A stretch of DNA of 64,000 nucleotides from Roseofilum capinflatum BLCC-M114. Its GTDB lineage: Bacteria > Cyanobacteriota > Cyanobacteriia > Cyanobacteriales > Desertifilaceae. The notes beneath the pieces are model-generated. The model was not told the DNA's origin and made no database searches. It saw only the letters and a list, made by a program, of their open reading frames with translations. Where the stretch lies: NCBI RefSeq assembly GCF_030068505.1, contig NZ_JAQOSO010000112.1:1-64000 (forward strand), read 5' to 3'. Position numbers and translations under genes: made by a program. Below are positions 26,537 to 35,557 of this stretch, piece by piece; positions within the stretch are counted from its first letter, which is position 1; the number at the start of each line of letters is the position of its first letter.

Positions 26537-27112
26537 GATCTCTTTGGGCTTGTCTTTCTTAGGGTTGGGGATAATTTTGAGATACTCAGGGGGTACAGCT
26601 TCGACTAACCACACCCCATTATCAGACCGGTAAAAGATATATCCTTGATGGTGCAGGGTTTGGGCGGCAATTTCTAAGACGACAGGTTTACCGCGCCGTT
26701 GACCCACTTGGACTGCGGTTGCTATCTCTGAGGACAAATGAACGTGATGCCTGGATTGTTTAAGTAGTCCTTGCTTGAGGATAGATGAAATCGCTTTTTG
26801 GTGTGTGCCATGGTAAAGAACGGGTGGGGGTTCGATTGGCTCTAGTTGTAAGTCAATGGGATAGCTATGACCTTGATTGGCACGAATTTTGGTCTGGGTT
26901 TCATTAAAAGAAAATCGTTTCTTATCATTCGTTTTTACGACCTCCTCTAATTCTAGAAAAGAAATGGGAAATTGATGATTGCGACAAGCGTGGAGCAGTT
27001 GATGCACCTCCACCCAACCTCCCATTTCCAGGGTTAATCCAATCCGTTCGGGTTGATGACGAAGATGTTTACTGAGATATTTGCTGATCTGAGTTAAACG
27101 TTTTGGAGTCAT
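26513..27112 (-). CDS. RNA 2'-phosphotransferase (Tpt1/KptA)
   Basis: KptA transfers an RNA 2'-phosphate to NAD+, giving ADP-ribose 1''-2'' cyclic phosphate. The catalytic Arg-His pair is Arg-18/His-19 (KHLRHQP), the next conserved arginine Arg-77 is in IRANQGHS, and YHGTH and HLSSE motifs of the NAD-binding lobe follow. The 199-residue length is close to the family norm. Its last residues (about VYSKPK) and the TGA stop lie within the MITE terminus, so the original C-terminus has been replaced. The bacterial role of this activity is not established. Confidence 0.92.
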   Translation of the reverse strand: MTPKRLTQISKYLSKHLRHQPERIGLTLEMGGWVEVHQLLHACRNHQFPISFLELEEVVKTNDKKRFSFNETQTKIRANQGHSYPIDLQLEPIEPPPVLYHGTHQKAISSILKQGLLKQSRHHVHLSSEIATAVQVGQRRGKPVVLEIAAQTLHHQGYIFYRSDNGVWLVEAVPPEYLKIIPNPKKDKPKEIAVYSKPK

Positions 27113-27219
27113 TAATTTTAAGGTAGAGGATAGTCCTAATATACTACACTATAATACAAATTGCAGGATGGGCTTGTCAATTTGGGGGTGTACCTCTTCA
27201 GTTAATCCTCCTTTTTAGA

Positions 27220-27624
27220 TTAAATTTGCAACATATCCCACAGTAAAGCAACGGAAATCACTAATAATACGGTTCCAGCCAAGGTATCTAGGAGACGGGG
27301 AGTGAGATGGGAGGCTAACCACTGACCCACCCAAACGCCGAGAAAGCTGGTTAAAACTAAAGCACTACCTGCACCGAGAAAAACAATCCAAGGAGAATGG
27401 GATTCTGCGGTCATCAGCAGGGTGGTAACTTGAGTTTTATCCCCAATCTCAGCTAAGAAAATGGTTATGAACGTAGATAAGAAAATCCGAGTGGCAGGTT
27501 TACGTCCTTTGGGGGCAGTGTCTGGTTCTTTGTTCAGGGTATCAGGAGGATTGAGGGTCACGGCGATAAAACTCCGTTTCGCGCTTGGCGATCGCTTATC
27601 ATAACTTGAACTACAGAGTAACAT
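27220..27624 (-). CDS. GDT1/UPF0016 (TMEM165-like) half-size cation transporter
   Basis: This 134-residue protein has the signature EIGDKTQ at the end of the first transmembrane helix of the family, and three predicted membrane helices. Full-length members (TMEM165, Gdt1, Mnx) carry two such motifs and move Mn2+ or Ca2+ out of the cytosol; cyanobacteria often encode paired halves. Only one half is present here with no partner gene adjacent. A 45-residue hydrophilic leader precedes the first helix; an inner start is possible. Confidence 0.85.
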   Translation of the reverse strand: MLLCSSSYDKRSPSAKRSFIAVTLNPPDTLNKEPDTAPKGRKPATRIFLSTFITIFLAEIGDKTQVTTLLMTAESHSPWIVFLGAGSALVLTSFLGVWVGQWLASHLTPRLLDTLAGTVLLVISVALLWDMLQI

Positions 27625-27719
27625 ATAAAGTTACCCCATAATGGGCAGCGCGATCGCCTAAACGATCCAAGTTTGATGATAAAGTAGAGTCAAAGTCCCT
27701 TTCTTGACTCTTCTTTTCT

Positions 27720-28616
27720 ATGACCGACTCAACAGAAATTCGCGCTAAAATTGGTATTATTGGTGGCAGTGGACTCTATCAGATGGGAGCATTGCAAGAT
27801 GTACAAGAAATCCCAATTGAAACCCCCTTTGGTTCCCCGTCCGATGCTCTAATTGTGGGTCAACTTTGCGGCACTCAGGTCGCGTTTCTCTCCCGTCACG
27901 GCCGAGGCCATCGCCTGATGCCCTCTGAGATTCCTTTTCGGGCTAATATTTACGCCTTGAAAAAAATTGGTGTCGAATATCTCATCTCTGCATCTGCCGT
28001 TGGTTCATTAAAAGAAGAGATTAAACCCCGTGATTTAGTCATCTCCCATCAATTCATTGACCGCACCAAACATCGAGTTTCTACATTTTTTGGTGATGGA
28101 ATTGTCGCCCATATTGGTTTTGGTCATCCCGTGTGCCCCCAATTGAGTCAAGTCTTAGCAGACGCAATTGAAAGTTTAGACTTACCCGATATTACCCTAC
28201 ATAAACAGGGCACATATTTATGCATGGAAGGCCCCGCTTTTTCCACCCAAGCAGAATCCGAACTCTATCGCAGTTGGGGCGCAACTGTGATAGGCATGAC
28301 CAATATCCCAGAGGCAAAATTAGCCAAAGAAGCAGAAATAGCCTATGCCAGTTTGAACTTAGTCACCGATTATGATTGTTGGCATCCGGATCACGATCAT
28401 GTGACCGTTGAGATGATTCTGGATAACTTACACCATAATGCGGAAAATGCACAAAAAGTCATACAAGAAACCGTGCGTCGGCTGCAAGAAAATCCCCCGG
28501 TCTCTGAAGCCCATTCTGCCTTAAAGTATGCCATTGTCACTCGACCGGAATTTATGCCGGAAGCCACACGCCAAAAGTTAGGGTTGTTGGTGGATAAGTA
28601 TTTACAGAAGTCATGA
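27720..28616 (+). CDS. S-methyl-5'-thioadenosine phosphorylase
   Basis: MtnP cleaves methylthioadenosine with phosphate in methionine salvage and polyamine metabolism. The N-terminal [11 protein letters not shown] loop, the phosphate-binding [21 protein letters not shown] stretch (its first 16 residues are diagnostic), [13 protein letters not shown] and the substrate-binding [16 protein letters not shown] segments are all intact. The length of 298 residues is normal. Other methionine salvage genes are not adjacent. It is divergent from the GDT1-type gene. Confidence 0.95.
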   Translation: MTDSTEIRAKIGIIGGSGLYQMGALQDVQEIPIETPFGSPSDALIVGQLCGTQVAFLSRHGRGHRLMPSEIPFRANIYALKKIGVEYLISASAVGSLKEEIKPRDLVISHQFIDRTKHRVSTFFGDGIVAHIGFGHPVCPQLSQVLADAIESLDLPDITLHKQGTYLCMEGPAFSTQAESELYRSWGATVIGMTNIPEAKLAKEAEIAYASLNLVTDYDCWHPDHDHVTVEMILDNLHHNAENAQKVIQETVRRLQENPPVSEAHSALKYAIVTRPEFMPEATRQKLGLLVDKYLQKS

Positions 28617-28772
28617 TCTCCATCAAGGGCTTACAGCAGTTGTCTCTAGTCTGGGGTACATTGCGAAGGGCTGTATCTTCGGGAGTCGTCAAACTTTAGG
28701 ATTCTTTATCCTTGGCTGGCTCTATTTTTTGTTAAACTAACTTGGGTACACAACAGATTCGGAGAAATTCCT

Positions 28773-29252
28773 GTGTTAGATGAACAGGCTAAAAAAACCA
28801 TGTTACGGAAAATTCCCCATGGACTGTATATCTGTGGGGTAAAAGAGGGGGAAGAAGTCAATGGTTTTACTGCTAGTTGGGTGATGCAAGCCTCTTTTGC
28901 ACCTCCTTTGGTGGTGAATTGTGTGAATACTAAGTCTCAATCCCATGCCATGATTCAATCGAGTGGGGTCTTTGCCTTAAGTATTCTGGAAGCAGGACAA
29001 AAGGATTTAGCCCAGCAGTTTTTTAAGCCTCAACGTCGAGTAGGCAATAAGTTTGAATCGGTAGAATTTTATCTGGGTGAAACTGGATGTCCGATTATTA
29101 CCGATACATTAGGGTATGTGGAATGTCAGGTGGTCGGATCGGTGGAAAAAGGCGATCATACGGTATTTGTAGGAGAAGTCATTGCTGCCGGAATTCACCG
29201 AGAAGGCGAGCCACTCTTACTCGAAAGTACGGGTTGGAATTATGGCGGTTAG
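28773..29252 (+). CDS. Flavin reductase-like, FMN-binding split-barrel protein
   Basis: This 159-residue protein is a compact flavin reductase domain with the typical NGFTASWVMQASFAPPLVV core, a SHAMIQSSGVFALSIL segment and a C-terminal HTVFVGEV strand. Members bind FMN and reduce flavins with NAD(P)H or appear as domains of flavodiiron-type proteins. Here it is a stand-alone domain; its electron donor is unknown. The start is a GTG at 28773 with GGAG 12 bases upstream. It is followed by the tautomerase gene at 47 bp. Confidence 0.9.
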   Translation: MLDEQAKKTMLRKIPHGLYICGVKEGEEVNGFTASWVMQASFAPPLVVNCVNTKSQSHAMIQSSGVFALSILEAGQKDLAQQFFKPQRRVGNKFESVEFYLGETGCPIITDTLGYVECQVVGSVEKGDHTVFVGEVIAAGIHREGEPLLLESTGWNYGG

Positions 29253-29299
29253 TGGAATGCTGAATCGTCAGACTTAACAATAGGAGGTTAATTTCAACT

Positions 29300-29650
29300 A
29301 TGCCATTGATAAAAATTAAAACATCTATTCCATCCCCAGATCGCCCAAAAGTTGATACTTTGCTCACAACGCTATCGGCTAAGTTAGCCCAGCATTTGGG
29401 TAAACCAGAATCCTATGTGATGACAGCCTTTGAATCTGATGTGCCGATGACATTTGGGGGAACCTTAGATCCGGCATGTTACATTGAGATTAAGAGTGTT
29501 GGGGGCATGAGTGCGACTCAAACCAAGAGTATGAGTCAGGACTTTTGCCAAGCCATTAGTGATGAATTAAACATTCCCCCGAATCGGACTTATATTGAGT
29601 TTGCCGGTGCTGAGGGTAAGATGTGGGGTTGGAATAGTGGGACTTTTTAA
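29300..29650 (+). CDS. MIF/phenylpyruvate tautomerase-like protein
   Basis: This 116-residue protein has the MIF fold: the catalytic N-terminal proline (Pro-2 after Met removal), conserved YVMTAFESDVPMTFGG and NIPPNRTYIEFAGAEGKMWGWN near the C-terminus. It would act as a keto-enol tautomerase; the physiological substrate in bacteria is not known. An AGGAGG ribosome-binding site at 29283 precedes the ATG. Confidence 0.93.
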   Translation: MPLIKIKTSIPSPDRPKVDTLLTTLSAKLAQHLGKPESYVMTAFESDVPMTFGGTLDPACYIEIKSVGGMSATQTKSMSQDFCQAISDELNIPPNRTYIEFAGAEGKMWGWNSGTF

Positions 29651-29674
29651 TATGAAGTCCGAAATTAAAATCTA

Positions 29675-29740
29675 GGGAGCGAGACGCTCCCACTCCAGTA
29701 ACCTCAAGGGATTGAAGGAGTGCGGGTATCTTGCCCGCTT
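29675..29740. repeat. Two dispersed hairpins downstream of the tautomerase gene
   Basis: GGGAGCGAGACGCTCCC at 29675-29691 is a 7-bp stem with a three-base loop. TGCGGGTATCTTGCCCGC at 29721-29738 matches the repeat found at 52319, 56178, 56214 and 63750. They are a possible terminator, though no T run follows the first. Confidence 0.7.
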
Positions 29741-29869
29741 CTCTTTTCCCATTAACGGGACATAGATACAGTGCTTTGCGCTGTTAAGTTCGGATCAGGG
29801 ACATCAACTCATTTGTAGGATCTACCTTACACCTATGGATAGATTAATTGTTGTTTGACCTCTACAGCT

Positions 29870-30304
29870 ATGAAGCCATTTTCTCCCATTGATCCGGTAT
29901 TAAGCCGCTTTTTGTCTAAAATGCCGACTCATATCGCCCTCACCTTTAGCGAAGAGCAACTGGAGGAGATTAAGAAGCAATTGGGCGATCGCCAATGGGA
30001 TATGCATCCAGTAGATTTACGGCTCTCTTTTCCCGTGTTTAACCGTTGGTTTTATCTGGTGATTTTAGCAGGACGGGAGCGCCGACACCATCAACGACCG
30101 GACTCTGAAGCCTGGCACTCCTGGATACCGCTTAACGTTCAGTATCTTAGTAATCTGTTCGCTTGTGTGACGTTTATTTTAATTTTGATTCCTGCCCTAC
30201 TGGGACTTTCCTACCTCTATAGTTCTGTGCAATCGGAAGAAAACCAAGCCCCTAGTGTAGTCGAAGAAAGCATCGATCGCTTTTTAACGGATTGGGGACT
30301 GTAG
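29870..30304 (+). CDS. Uncharacterised single-pass membrane protein
   Basis: I do not recognise a named family. The 144-residue product has an N-terminal soluble part (SPIDPVLSRFLSKMP, then IALTFSEEQLEEIKKQL), a histidine- and arginine-rich middle (ERRHHQRPD) and one clear membrane helix at about residues 96-118 near the C-terminus. The ATG at 29870 is preferred; an in-frame TTG 15 bases upstream is unlikely. It is probably a tail-region-anchored cytoplasmic-membrane or thylakoid protein (inference). Confidence 0.65.
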   Translation: MKPFSPIDPVLSRFLSKMPTHIALTFSEEQLEEIKKQLGDRQWDMHPVDLRLSFPVFNRWFYLVILAGRERRHHQRPDSEAWHSWIPLNVQYLSNLFACVTFILILIPALLGLSYLYSSVQSEENQAPSVVEESIDRFLTDWGL

Positions 30305-30376
30305 AGAGCAGTTCAGAGCTAAGGTGCAAGAAGTCAACCCTTTTCCCCTACATGGATGCGTCCATCTGTGCTTGCC

Positions 30377-30931
30377 CTATCCCAGACGATGCCCACAACT
30401 CGAACAAAACCGATCGTCGGCTTTGATCGCTGCACCGCATTGACTGCAAAAGCGCCGTTGAGGAGTCGTTGAGGAAGATTCGGAAGAGGCAGCCGATCCC
30501 ATTTTCATGTTCATATTGCCCATTTTCATTTCCATCGGTGAAAAACTCATTTCCATATTGCCCATTTTCATGGGTTCCATGGGTTTCATGGGTTCCATCG
30601 GTTTCATGGTTTCGGGGGAATTGGGCATCGATTCAACGGTTTGTAAGCCGATCGCCTGTTGCTGGGAAGGAACATCGGTTGAACTGAGCATACCCATTTG
30701 CGTTCCTTGAACTTGAAGCAGGCGATCGCCCCCAGATGTTTTAATCTTAACCACCACGCCACCACCGGTCGCAAACACCTCCGGCGCACTACTCCAACTG
30801 CCCGTTTCCCAACTATTGCTTGATTGCTGTTGTTGTCCTGGACTACTAGCAATCACCGTTACCAGGGTTTGCATCCCTTGATTATCCAAGTAGAGGCGAT
30901 GTCCTGCACCCAAATCACACATATAGGTCAT
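30377..30931 (-). CDS. Met-rich protein with C-terminal zinc ribbon
   Basis: The C-terminus (about residues 160-180) is a double zinc-knuckle, RRFCSQCGAA and DRFCSSCGHRLG, a typical CxxC-x(n)-CxxC ribbon. Before it lies a methionine-rich stretch of about 45 residues made of MKPMEP and MGNMxM units. The N-terminal 100 residues are predicted beta-rich and may form a small barrel. The domain mix suggests a metal- or protein-binding adaptor; no function is known. Methionine-rich segments can bind copper(I), which is only a possibility here. Confidence 0.7.
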   Translation of the reverse strand: MTYMCDLGAGHRLYLDNQGMQTLVTVIASSPGQQQQSSNSWETGSWSSAPEVFATGGGVVVKIKTSGGDRLLQVQGTQMGMLSSTDVPSQQQAIGLQTVESMPNSPETMKPMEPMKPMEPMKMGNMEMSFSPMEMKMGNMNMKMGSAASSESSSTTPQRRFCSQCGAAIKADDRFCSSCGHRLG

Positions 30932-31024
30932 TTGCGTTCCCCTTGAAGTTTTCTCTCCATCTAGTTTAACGTCAGTTTTAGAGAACGTAAGTGTTCATTA
31001 TTAATTGTTCATTATTAATTGACA

Positions 31025-34000
31025 TTACCAAGGCGAACCCACCAAGGTAAACCCAGACCAGAAATAAGGATGACTTAGCACTTCATCCTCCAAATGCTGA
31101 AGACTCTCTGGTAGGGGAATCGGCTGTTCTAAACTCGGAACAATCAACTGTCCATCTACAATCTTCACTAAGCCTTGAATCATCTCCCGTTGACCTTGTT
31201 GCAGGGCTTGCGCCTTAATTGGGAAATGTTTCAGGTAGGCATAAAATTCAGTCATTAAGCCCAAAGTTCCTTCATCACTGACATACCATAAACTGCCCAA
31301 AGCCGACTTAACTCCTGCTTTAACCGCTAACCCGGTAAATCCTAATTCGGCATCCGGATTCCCCAATGCGGTGCGACAAGCACTTAAAACCAACAATTCC
31401 ACCAGGGGATTTTCTAAGTTCAGTTGATCGAGCTGATCGAGGGTAAGCTGACTATCCCACAGTTGAATATAAGAATTTTCTGGACTCCCTGGACGGAACT
31501 CCCCATGGGTTGCTAAGTGAATAATGCTATAGTTTTCTTGCTTACGACTATTCATCAAATTATCGAGGGTGAAGCCTTGATTCAAAAACTTATCTCCTGT
31601 CCAAGTCTCGACAATCGTGTTAATTTCGATCGGTACAGCCGGTAAAGGGGCAAGTTGAGTAAATTCAGATGCACCCATGGCTAAAACTTGGCTCCCTTGA
31701 ACCCGATATTGACTGGTATTAATCAGGCTAAAACTGGGAATTATACTGAGGCTATATTGTTCGACTAAGAACGTTTGACGGTCATGTAAGGCAGCGACCG
31801 GGAGCGATCGCAATCCGGCCGTTAACACAAACCCTAAATTCTCAATTTGTTGCGCTTCTAATTCCTCTTCTAAGGGGCGCATAATCCAATCATACAGTTG
31901 CTGAGACGAACTTAAATAACTGGTCGTATATCGTCTGCGGGGATTGGTAATTTCCAGAGTTAATTCCCGCACCTGTGCCAACACTTCTTCCTCCGTTACC
32001 CCCGCAATAATTTTGCGAAAAGGTTTACCTTCAGCCGTCACCATCATCAATTCGAGATATCGCCCTTCTGACTCAGAGGTACGATCTATCTCAGCCTTGT
32101 TCTGAGCCGAAATCATACCTGGCGTATTAAATCCGACATAAACGATCGCCGTTCTAACGCCTGTCTCCTGTGCCATGCGCTCTAAGATCTGTTGACTCTC
32201 TCCCACCGCATGAGCTTGAACTCTCTGAAAATCCAAATCTAAGTAATCAGCATACTCATGGCTTAACTTCTGTTCTCGTTCCTGAATTAAAAGATTAAAC
32301 TCGGCTGGAGACATTAAGTTTCCCAGATTAACAACCCTCGTTTCTTCGGTCTTTTCACCTGAGTCTCGATCCGGGTTTGCATAGTTGATGGAAGTAACAG
32401 GGCTATCGGGCTGATTTTGAAGATTAACAGATGAACCCTCTGCTGAATTGACATTTGGCTTAGACAACGCCGTAGTTAACCTGGATATATTCACATCGAG
32501 ATTCAGAAATGTGCCAATCTCTGCATCTTGAGTTCCAGGGAAACTCGATAGTTCCAGTCCGCCCGTGAAATCGAGGAATTGACCAATTTTTGTTGGCGAA
32601 TTCTCTAATGGGCTGGTCGTTTCAGTTCCTAATTCTATGGAATTTGAAGCATTAGATGGAGTTGGTGTTTCGGATTTTGGCGATAGGGGACTGGCAATAG
32701 ATTCGAGATCTGATGCTGATGCATCATTGGCATTAGCATCGGACTCTGGCGAAGGTTGATTATTGTTAGAGGTTTCGGTTTCGGTTTCTGTGGGAGTTGG
32801 TGTAGGAGTTTCTATTTCTGTGGGAGTGGGAGTAGGAGTGGGAGTTTCTGTTTCTGTGTCTGTATCTGTTTCTGTGGGAGTTGGTGTAGGATTAGGAGTT
32901 TCTGTTTCTGTGGGAGTAGGAGTGGGTGTGGGTGTGGGAGTAGGAGTTGGTGTAGGTTGGGGCGTTGGACTAGGATTAGGAGTAGGGTTAACAATCGGGG
33001 TTGGGGTCGGTATCGGTGTCGGTTGGGGCGTTGGGTTAGGATTCGGATCGAGGGTAATTGTGCCAGGCGTACCATTTTGGGCACTAGCGTCTAGGGAGCC
33101 AGAGGCGATCGCCCCATTTCCTGATAGAATCCTCAGCGTAATATCACCTGCCTCTCCATTTCGGGTGCTAGAGTCAACATCTTGGGCGGTAATGTCCCCT
33201 TCCCCCGTTTCAAAGATAATATTTCCGGCCTCTCCATTATTAGCGCTTGTATCAGTCAGACCACTAACGGTAATATTTCCTTCCCCCGTTGCAAACGTAA
33301 TATTTCCGGCCTCCCCATTGTCAGCACTCGAATCAGTCAGACCACTAACAGTAATATTCCCTTCCTCCGTTGCAAACGTAATATTTCCGGCCTCCCCATT
33401 GTCAGCACTCGAATCAGTCAGACCACTAACAGTAATATTCCCTTCCTCCGTTGCAAACGTAATATTTCCAGCCTCTCCATTATCAGCACTCGTATTGGTA
33501 GAGCCACCCGTTGTAATGTTCCCGCTCTCTGTAATAGTGAGCTGAATCTGGCCACCGTCGCCGCCTCCAGTATTGGCGCTTGCATTGAGTTCTCCTGTAG
33601 TGATATTACCTTGAACTGTGGTTAATTCAATCGAGCCTGCGTCACCCGTCGTGGTGGAGGTATCTAAATTCCCGGTGGTAATATTTCCGATAGTAGAAGT
33701 TAGGGAAATATTGCCGCCTTGTTGCTCGTCGCTGGTATCTAAGTTACCTAGACTCAGGGTGGCTCCAGAAATATTAAGGTCTCGACCCGGAGCGGTAATC
33801 GTGGCGGAGGAGTCCATGATAAATGAACCCTGATTATCTGAGTCCGCATCCGCCGTAAACGTAATGGAGTCCCCTTCCACAAACTCAAGAGAAACACCAC
33901 TAGCAATAGTAATATCGTTAGTCGCTTGTAGTTCTATGTTGCCTTGTTGTTCTTCTAAGACTTGGGCGTTGATAGTAATGTCTTCATCGGGCAGTAAATC

Positions 34001-35404
34001 AAACTGAAGAACAGGTAATTCGTCTTCAATCTCATTCGGTTGGGAAGGCTCATTAGAAATAGTGATGTTTTTGGGATCGAGGAGCAGGGTTCCCGGTTCT
34101 CCATCTACCGCACTGACATCCACGTTTCCTTGAAAGACTAGGGTTTCTTGACCGGAAATTTCCACAAATCCGCCATTTCCCCAAATGGGCCCTCCGGTGG
34201 CTTCGACTGTGCCGTAAAATTGGGTGGTTTCATCTGACCAAATGATGATTTGGCCGCCATTTCCCTGCTGGGTGCTATTAGCCTGAATCAGGCTTTGGCT
34301 ATCAATCAGGGTATGGGTGGCGTTCGGTAGCTCTCCTTGTCCTTGAAATCCTCCCCCGATGTGAATATTTCCCCCTTGGGAGGGACTCGATGCGTTGAGG
34401 TGAGCGTTAACGAGTCCGACTTGTTGACCGAAAAGGTTGAGGGTGCTGGGGGTGCTGTTGGGGTTGGTGGTGGAAACATCGAGGGTTCCGGAGACGATCG
34501 CCACTCCCGGTGTTTCGGGTACAATCATGCCTGAACCGGTTAAAACCACCTGTCCTTGCTCGTTGATATACAGTTGGGATGCATGATCGAGACCAGAGTC
34601 AGAGAGCAATGTGGCTAAATTGGGGGCGATCGCTTGCTCAGAAGCACCATTTAAGGGTAAATCTAAACTGAGCAGATGACCCGGTTGCGAAATTCTCACC
34701 CTCTGCGCTCCCGGAATAGCAGTAACCGTAAGATTGCCTCCCGGAGCGGTTAGAGTTCCCGTATTGATTACCTGTCCCCCCATCAGGGTTAAACTCTCAC
34801 CTGCTGCAACTTCTAAGTTCCCTAAATTCACAATTGCCCCAGGATGGGAGGTCTGAAAATCAAAAGTCGTCGGTGTCCCCACCAGGCTGTTATAGTCATT
34901 TGACCCCAAGACTTGAAACCAGTTGGTACTTCCGTTCACTCCATCAAAGCCAATGGCCGTAGCAGTGCTGGCATTAAAGGCAGCAGGGACGTTGAGGCTG
35001 GCATTGGGCCCAAAGACAATACCTGCCGGGTTAAGCAGATAGAGGTTCGGATTTCCCCCACTGATTTGTAGGAGTCCATTGATAATGGACGGATCGCCGC
35101 CATTAATCCGACCCAGAATATTTTGCAGGTTGGGGTTGGCCAAAAAATTGGCAATTTGTCCGGCAGAGAGTCCAAACTGAGAAAAGCTGTGAAAGAGATT
35201 CGCCCCGTCTGAAGAAACCTGACCGCCGGTAATTTGGTATTGGTTACCGATCGCCCGTACTTGCGTCCCTGTGCCATCAGGAGCCGCCAGAATTGGAGCC
35301 GGTTGAGCTGAGGCTTTGAGGCTCCACACCAGACTGAGCCAAGGACACAGGCTAAGAGCTAGAAGAGTTGAACCTGAAGACAGGCGAGATAAAAATACGG
35401 CCAT
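31025..35404 (-). CDS. Secreted TPS-domain (haemagglutinin-like) protein with C-terminal CHAT caspase-like domain
   Basis: This 1,459-residue protein starts with a signal peptide (cleavage near SAQ/PAP). Residues 40-260 form the N-terminal filamentous-haemagglutinin/TPS domain used for two-partner secretion, with NPNL, NPAGIVFG and NPSASL-type motifs. The middle (about 430-790) is a beta-helix with Gly-Asn-Ile repeats, including 27-residue near-identical copies. A Thr/Pro-rich linker (about 790-870) follows. From about 1075 to the end is a CHAT domain, with catalytic dyad His-1300 (HLATHGEF) and Cys-1343 (LSACRTALG). CHAT proteases act in bacterial cell-death and defence pathways. A transporter partner (TpsB) is not in the window. 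Confidence 0.9.
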   Translation of the reverse strand: MAVFLSRLSSGSTLLALSLCPWLSLVWSLKASAQPAPILAAPDGTGTQVRAIGNQYQITGGQVSSDGANLFHSFSQFGLSAGQIANFLANPNLQNILGRINGGDPSIINGLLQISGGNPNLYLLNPAGIVFGPNASLNVPAAFNASTATAIGFDGVNGSTNWFQVLGSNDYNSLVGTPTTFDFQTSHPGAIVNLGNLEVAAGESLTLMGGQVINTGTLTAPGGNLTVTAIPGAQRVRISQPGHLLSLDLPLNGASEQAIAPNLATLLSDSGLDHASQLYINEQGQVVLTGSGMIVPETPGVAIVSGTLDVSTTNPNSTPSTLNLFGQQVGLVNAHLNASSPSQGGNIHIGGGFQGQGELPNATHTLIDSQSLIQANSTQQGNGGQIIIWSDETTQFYGTVEATGGPIWGNGGFVEISGQETLVFQGNVDVSAVDGEPGTLLLDPKNITISNEPSQPNEIEDELPVLQFDLLPDEDITINAQVLEEQQGNIELQATNDITIASGVSLEFVEGDSITFTADADSDNQGSFIMDSSATITAPGRDLNISGATLSLGNLDTSDEQQGGNISLTSTIGNITTGNLDTSTTTGDAGSIELTTVQGNITTGELNASANTGGGDGGQIQLTITESGNITTGGSTNTSADNGEAGNITFATEEGNITVSGLTDSSADNGEAGNITFATEEGNITVSGLTDSSADNGEAGNITFATGEGNITVSGLTDTSANNGEAGNIIFETGEGDITAQDVDSSTRNGEAGDITLRILSGNGAIASGSLDASAQNGTPGTITLDPNPNPTPQPTPIPTPTPIVNPTPNPSPTPQPTPTPTPTPTPTPTPTETETPNPTPTPTETDTDTETETPTPTPTPTEIETPTPTPTETETETSNNNQPSPESDANANDASASDLESIASPLSPKSETPTPSNASNSIELGTETTSPLENSPTKIGQFLDFTGGLELSSFPGTQDAEIGTFLNLDVNISRLTTALSKPNVNSAEGSSVNLQNQPDSPVTSINYANPDRDSGEKTEETRVVNLGNLMSPAEFNLLIQEREQKLSHEYADYLDLDFQRVQAHAVGESQQILERMAQETGVRTAIVYVGFNTPGMISAQNKAEIDRTSESEGRYLELMMVTAEGKPFRKIIAGVTEEEVLAQVRELTLEITNPRRRYTTSYLSSSQQLYDWIMRPLEEELEAQQIENLGFVLTAGLRSLPVAALHDRQTFLVEQYSLSIIPSFSLINTSQYRVQGSQVLAMGASEFTQLAPLPAVPIEINTIVETWTGDKFLNQGFTLDNLMNSRKQENYSIIHLATHGEFRPGSPENSYIQLWDSQLTLDQLDQLNLENPLVELLVLSACRTALGNPDAELGFTGLAVKAGVKSALGSLWYVSDEGTLGLMTEFYAYLKHFPIKAQALQQGQREMIQGLVKIVDGQLIVPSLEQPIPLPESLQHLEDEVLSHPYFWSGFTLVGSPW
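33309..33470 (-). repeat. 81-bp near-identical repeats in the CHAT-protein gene
   Basis: Two copies of an 81-bp unit, 33309-33389 and 33390-33470, are nearly identical at the DNA level. More divergent copies flank them (about 33180-33500). The unit encodes a 27-residue beta-helix repeat and keeps frame. Confidence 0.85.
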
Positions 35405-35418
35405 GGTAGTTTTCTATC

Positions 35419-35448
35419 GGGTAATCGGTAATCGGTAATCAGTAATTG
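35419..35448. repeat. GGTAATC heptamer repeats
   Basis: Three to four head-to-tail seven-base units (GGTAATC, last AGTAATT) lie between the CHAT-protein start and the clpP promoter. Confidence 0.75.
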
Positions 35449-35557
35449 GAGAGTCTCCCCATCCCCCCATTCCCATCAGATGTGATCTTCACCACTGTTC
35501 TTGTGGAAAGAAAAGTGTAAGAATTAATAAAACTTTACGAAAAGTAGGTAGAACACG

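Noticed and set aside
32763-33545. A long plus-strand frame rich in Gly, Ser and Val opposite the CHAT-protein gene
   Set aside because: It is the reverse shadow of the Pro/Thr-rich linker and beta-helix repeats; the minus-strand gene has clear domains.
31025-35404. The TPS-CHAT gene as part of a type III-E CRISPR (craspase-like) system
   Set aside because: No cas7-11 or array is present, and the protein has a signal peptide and a TPS domain rather than TPRs.
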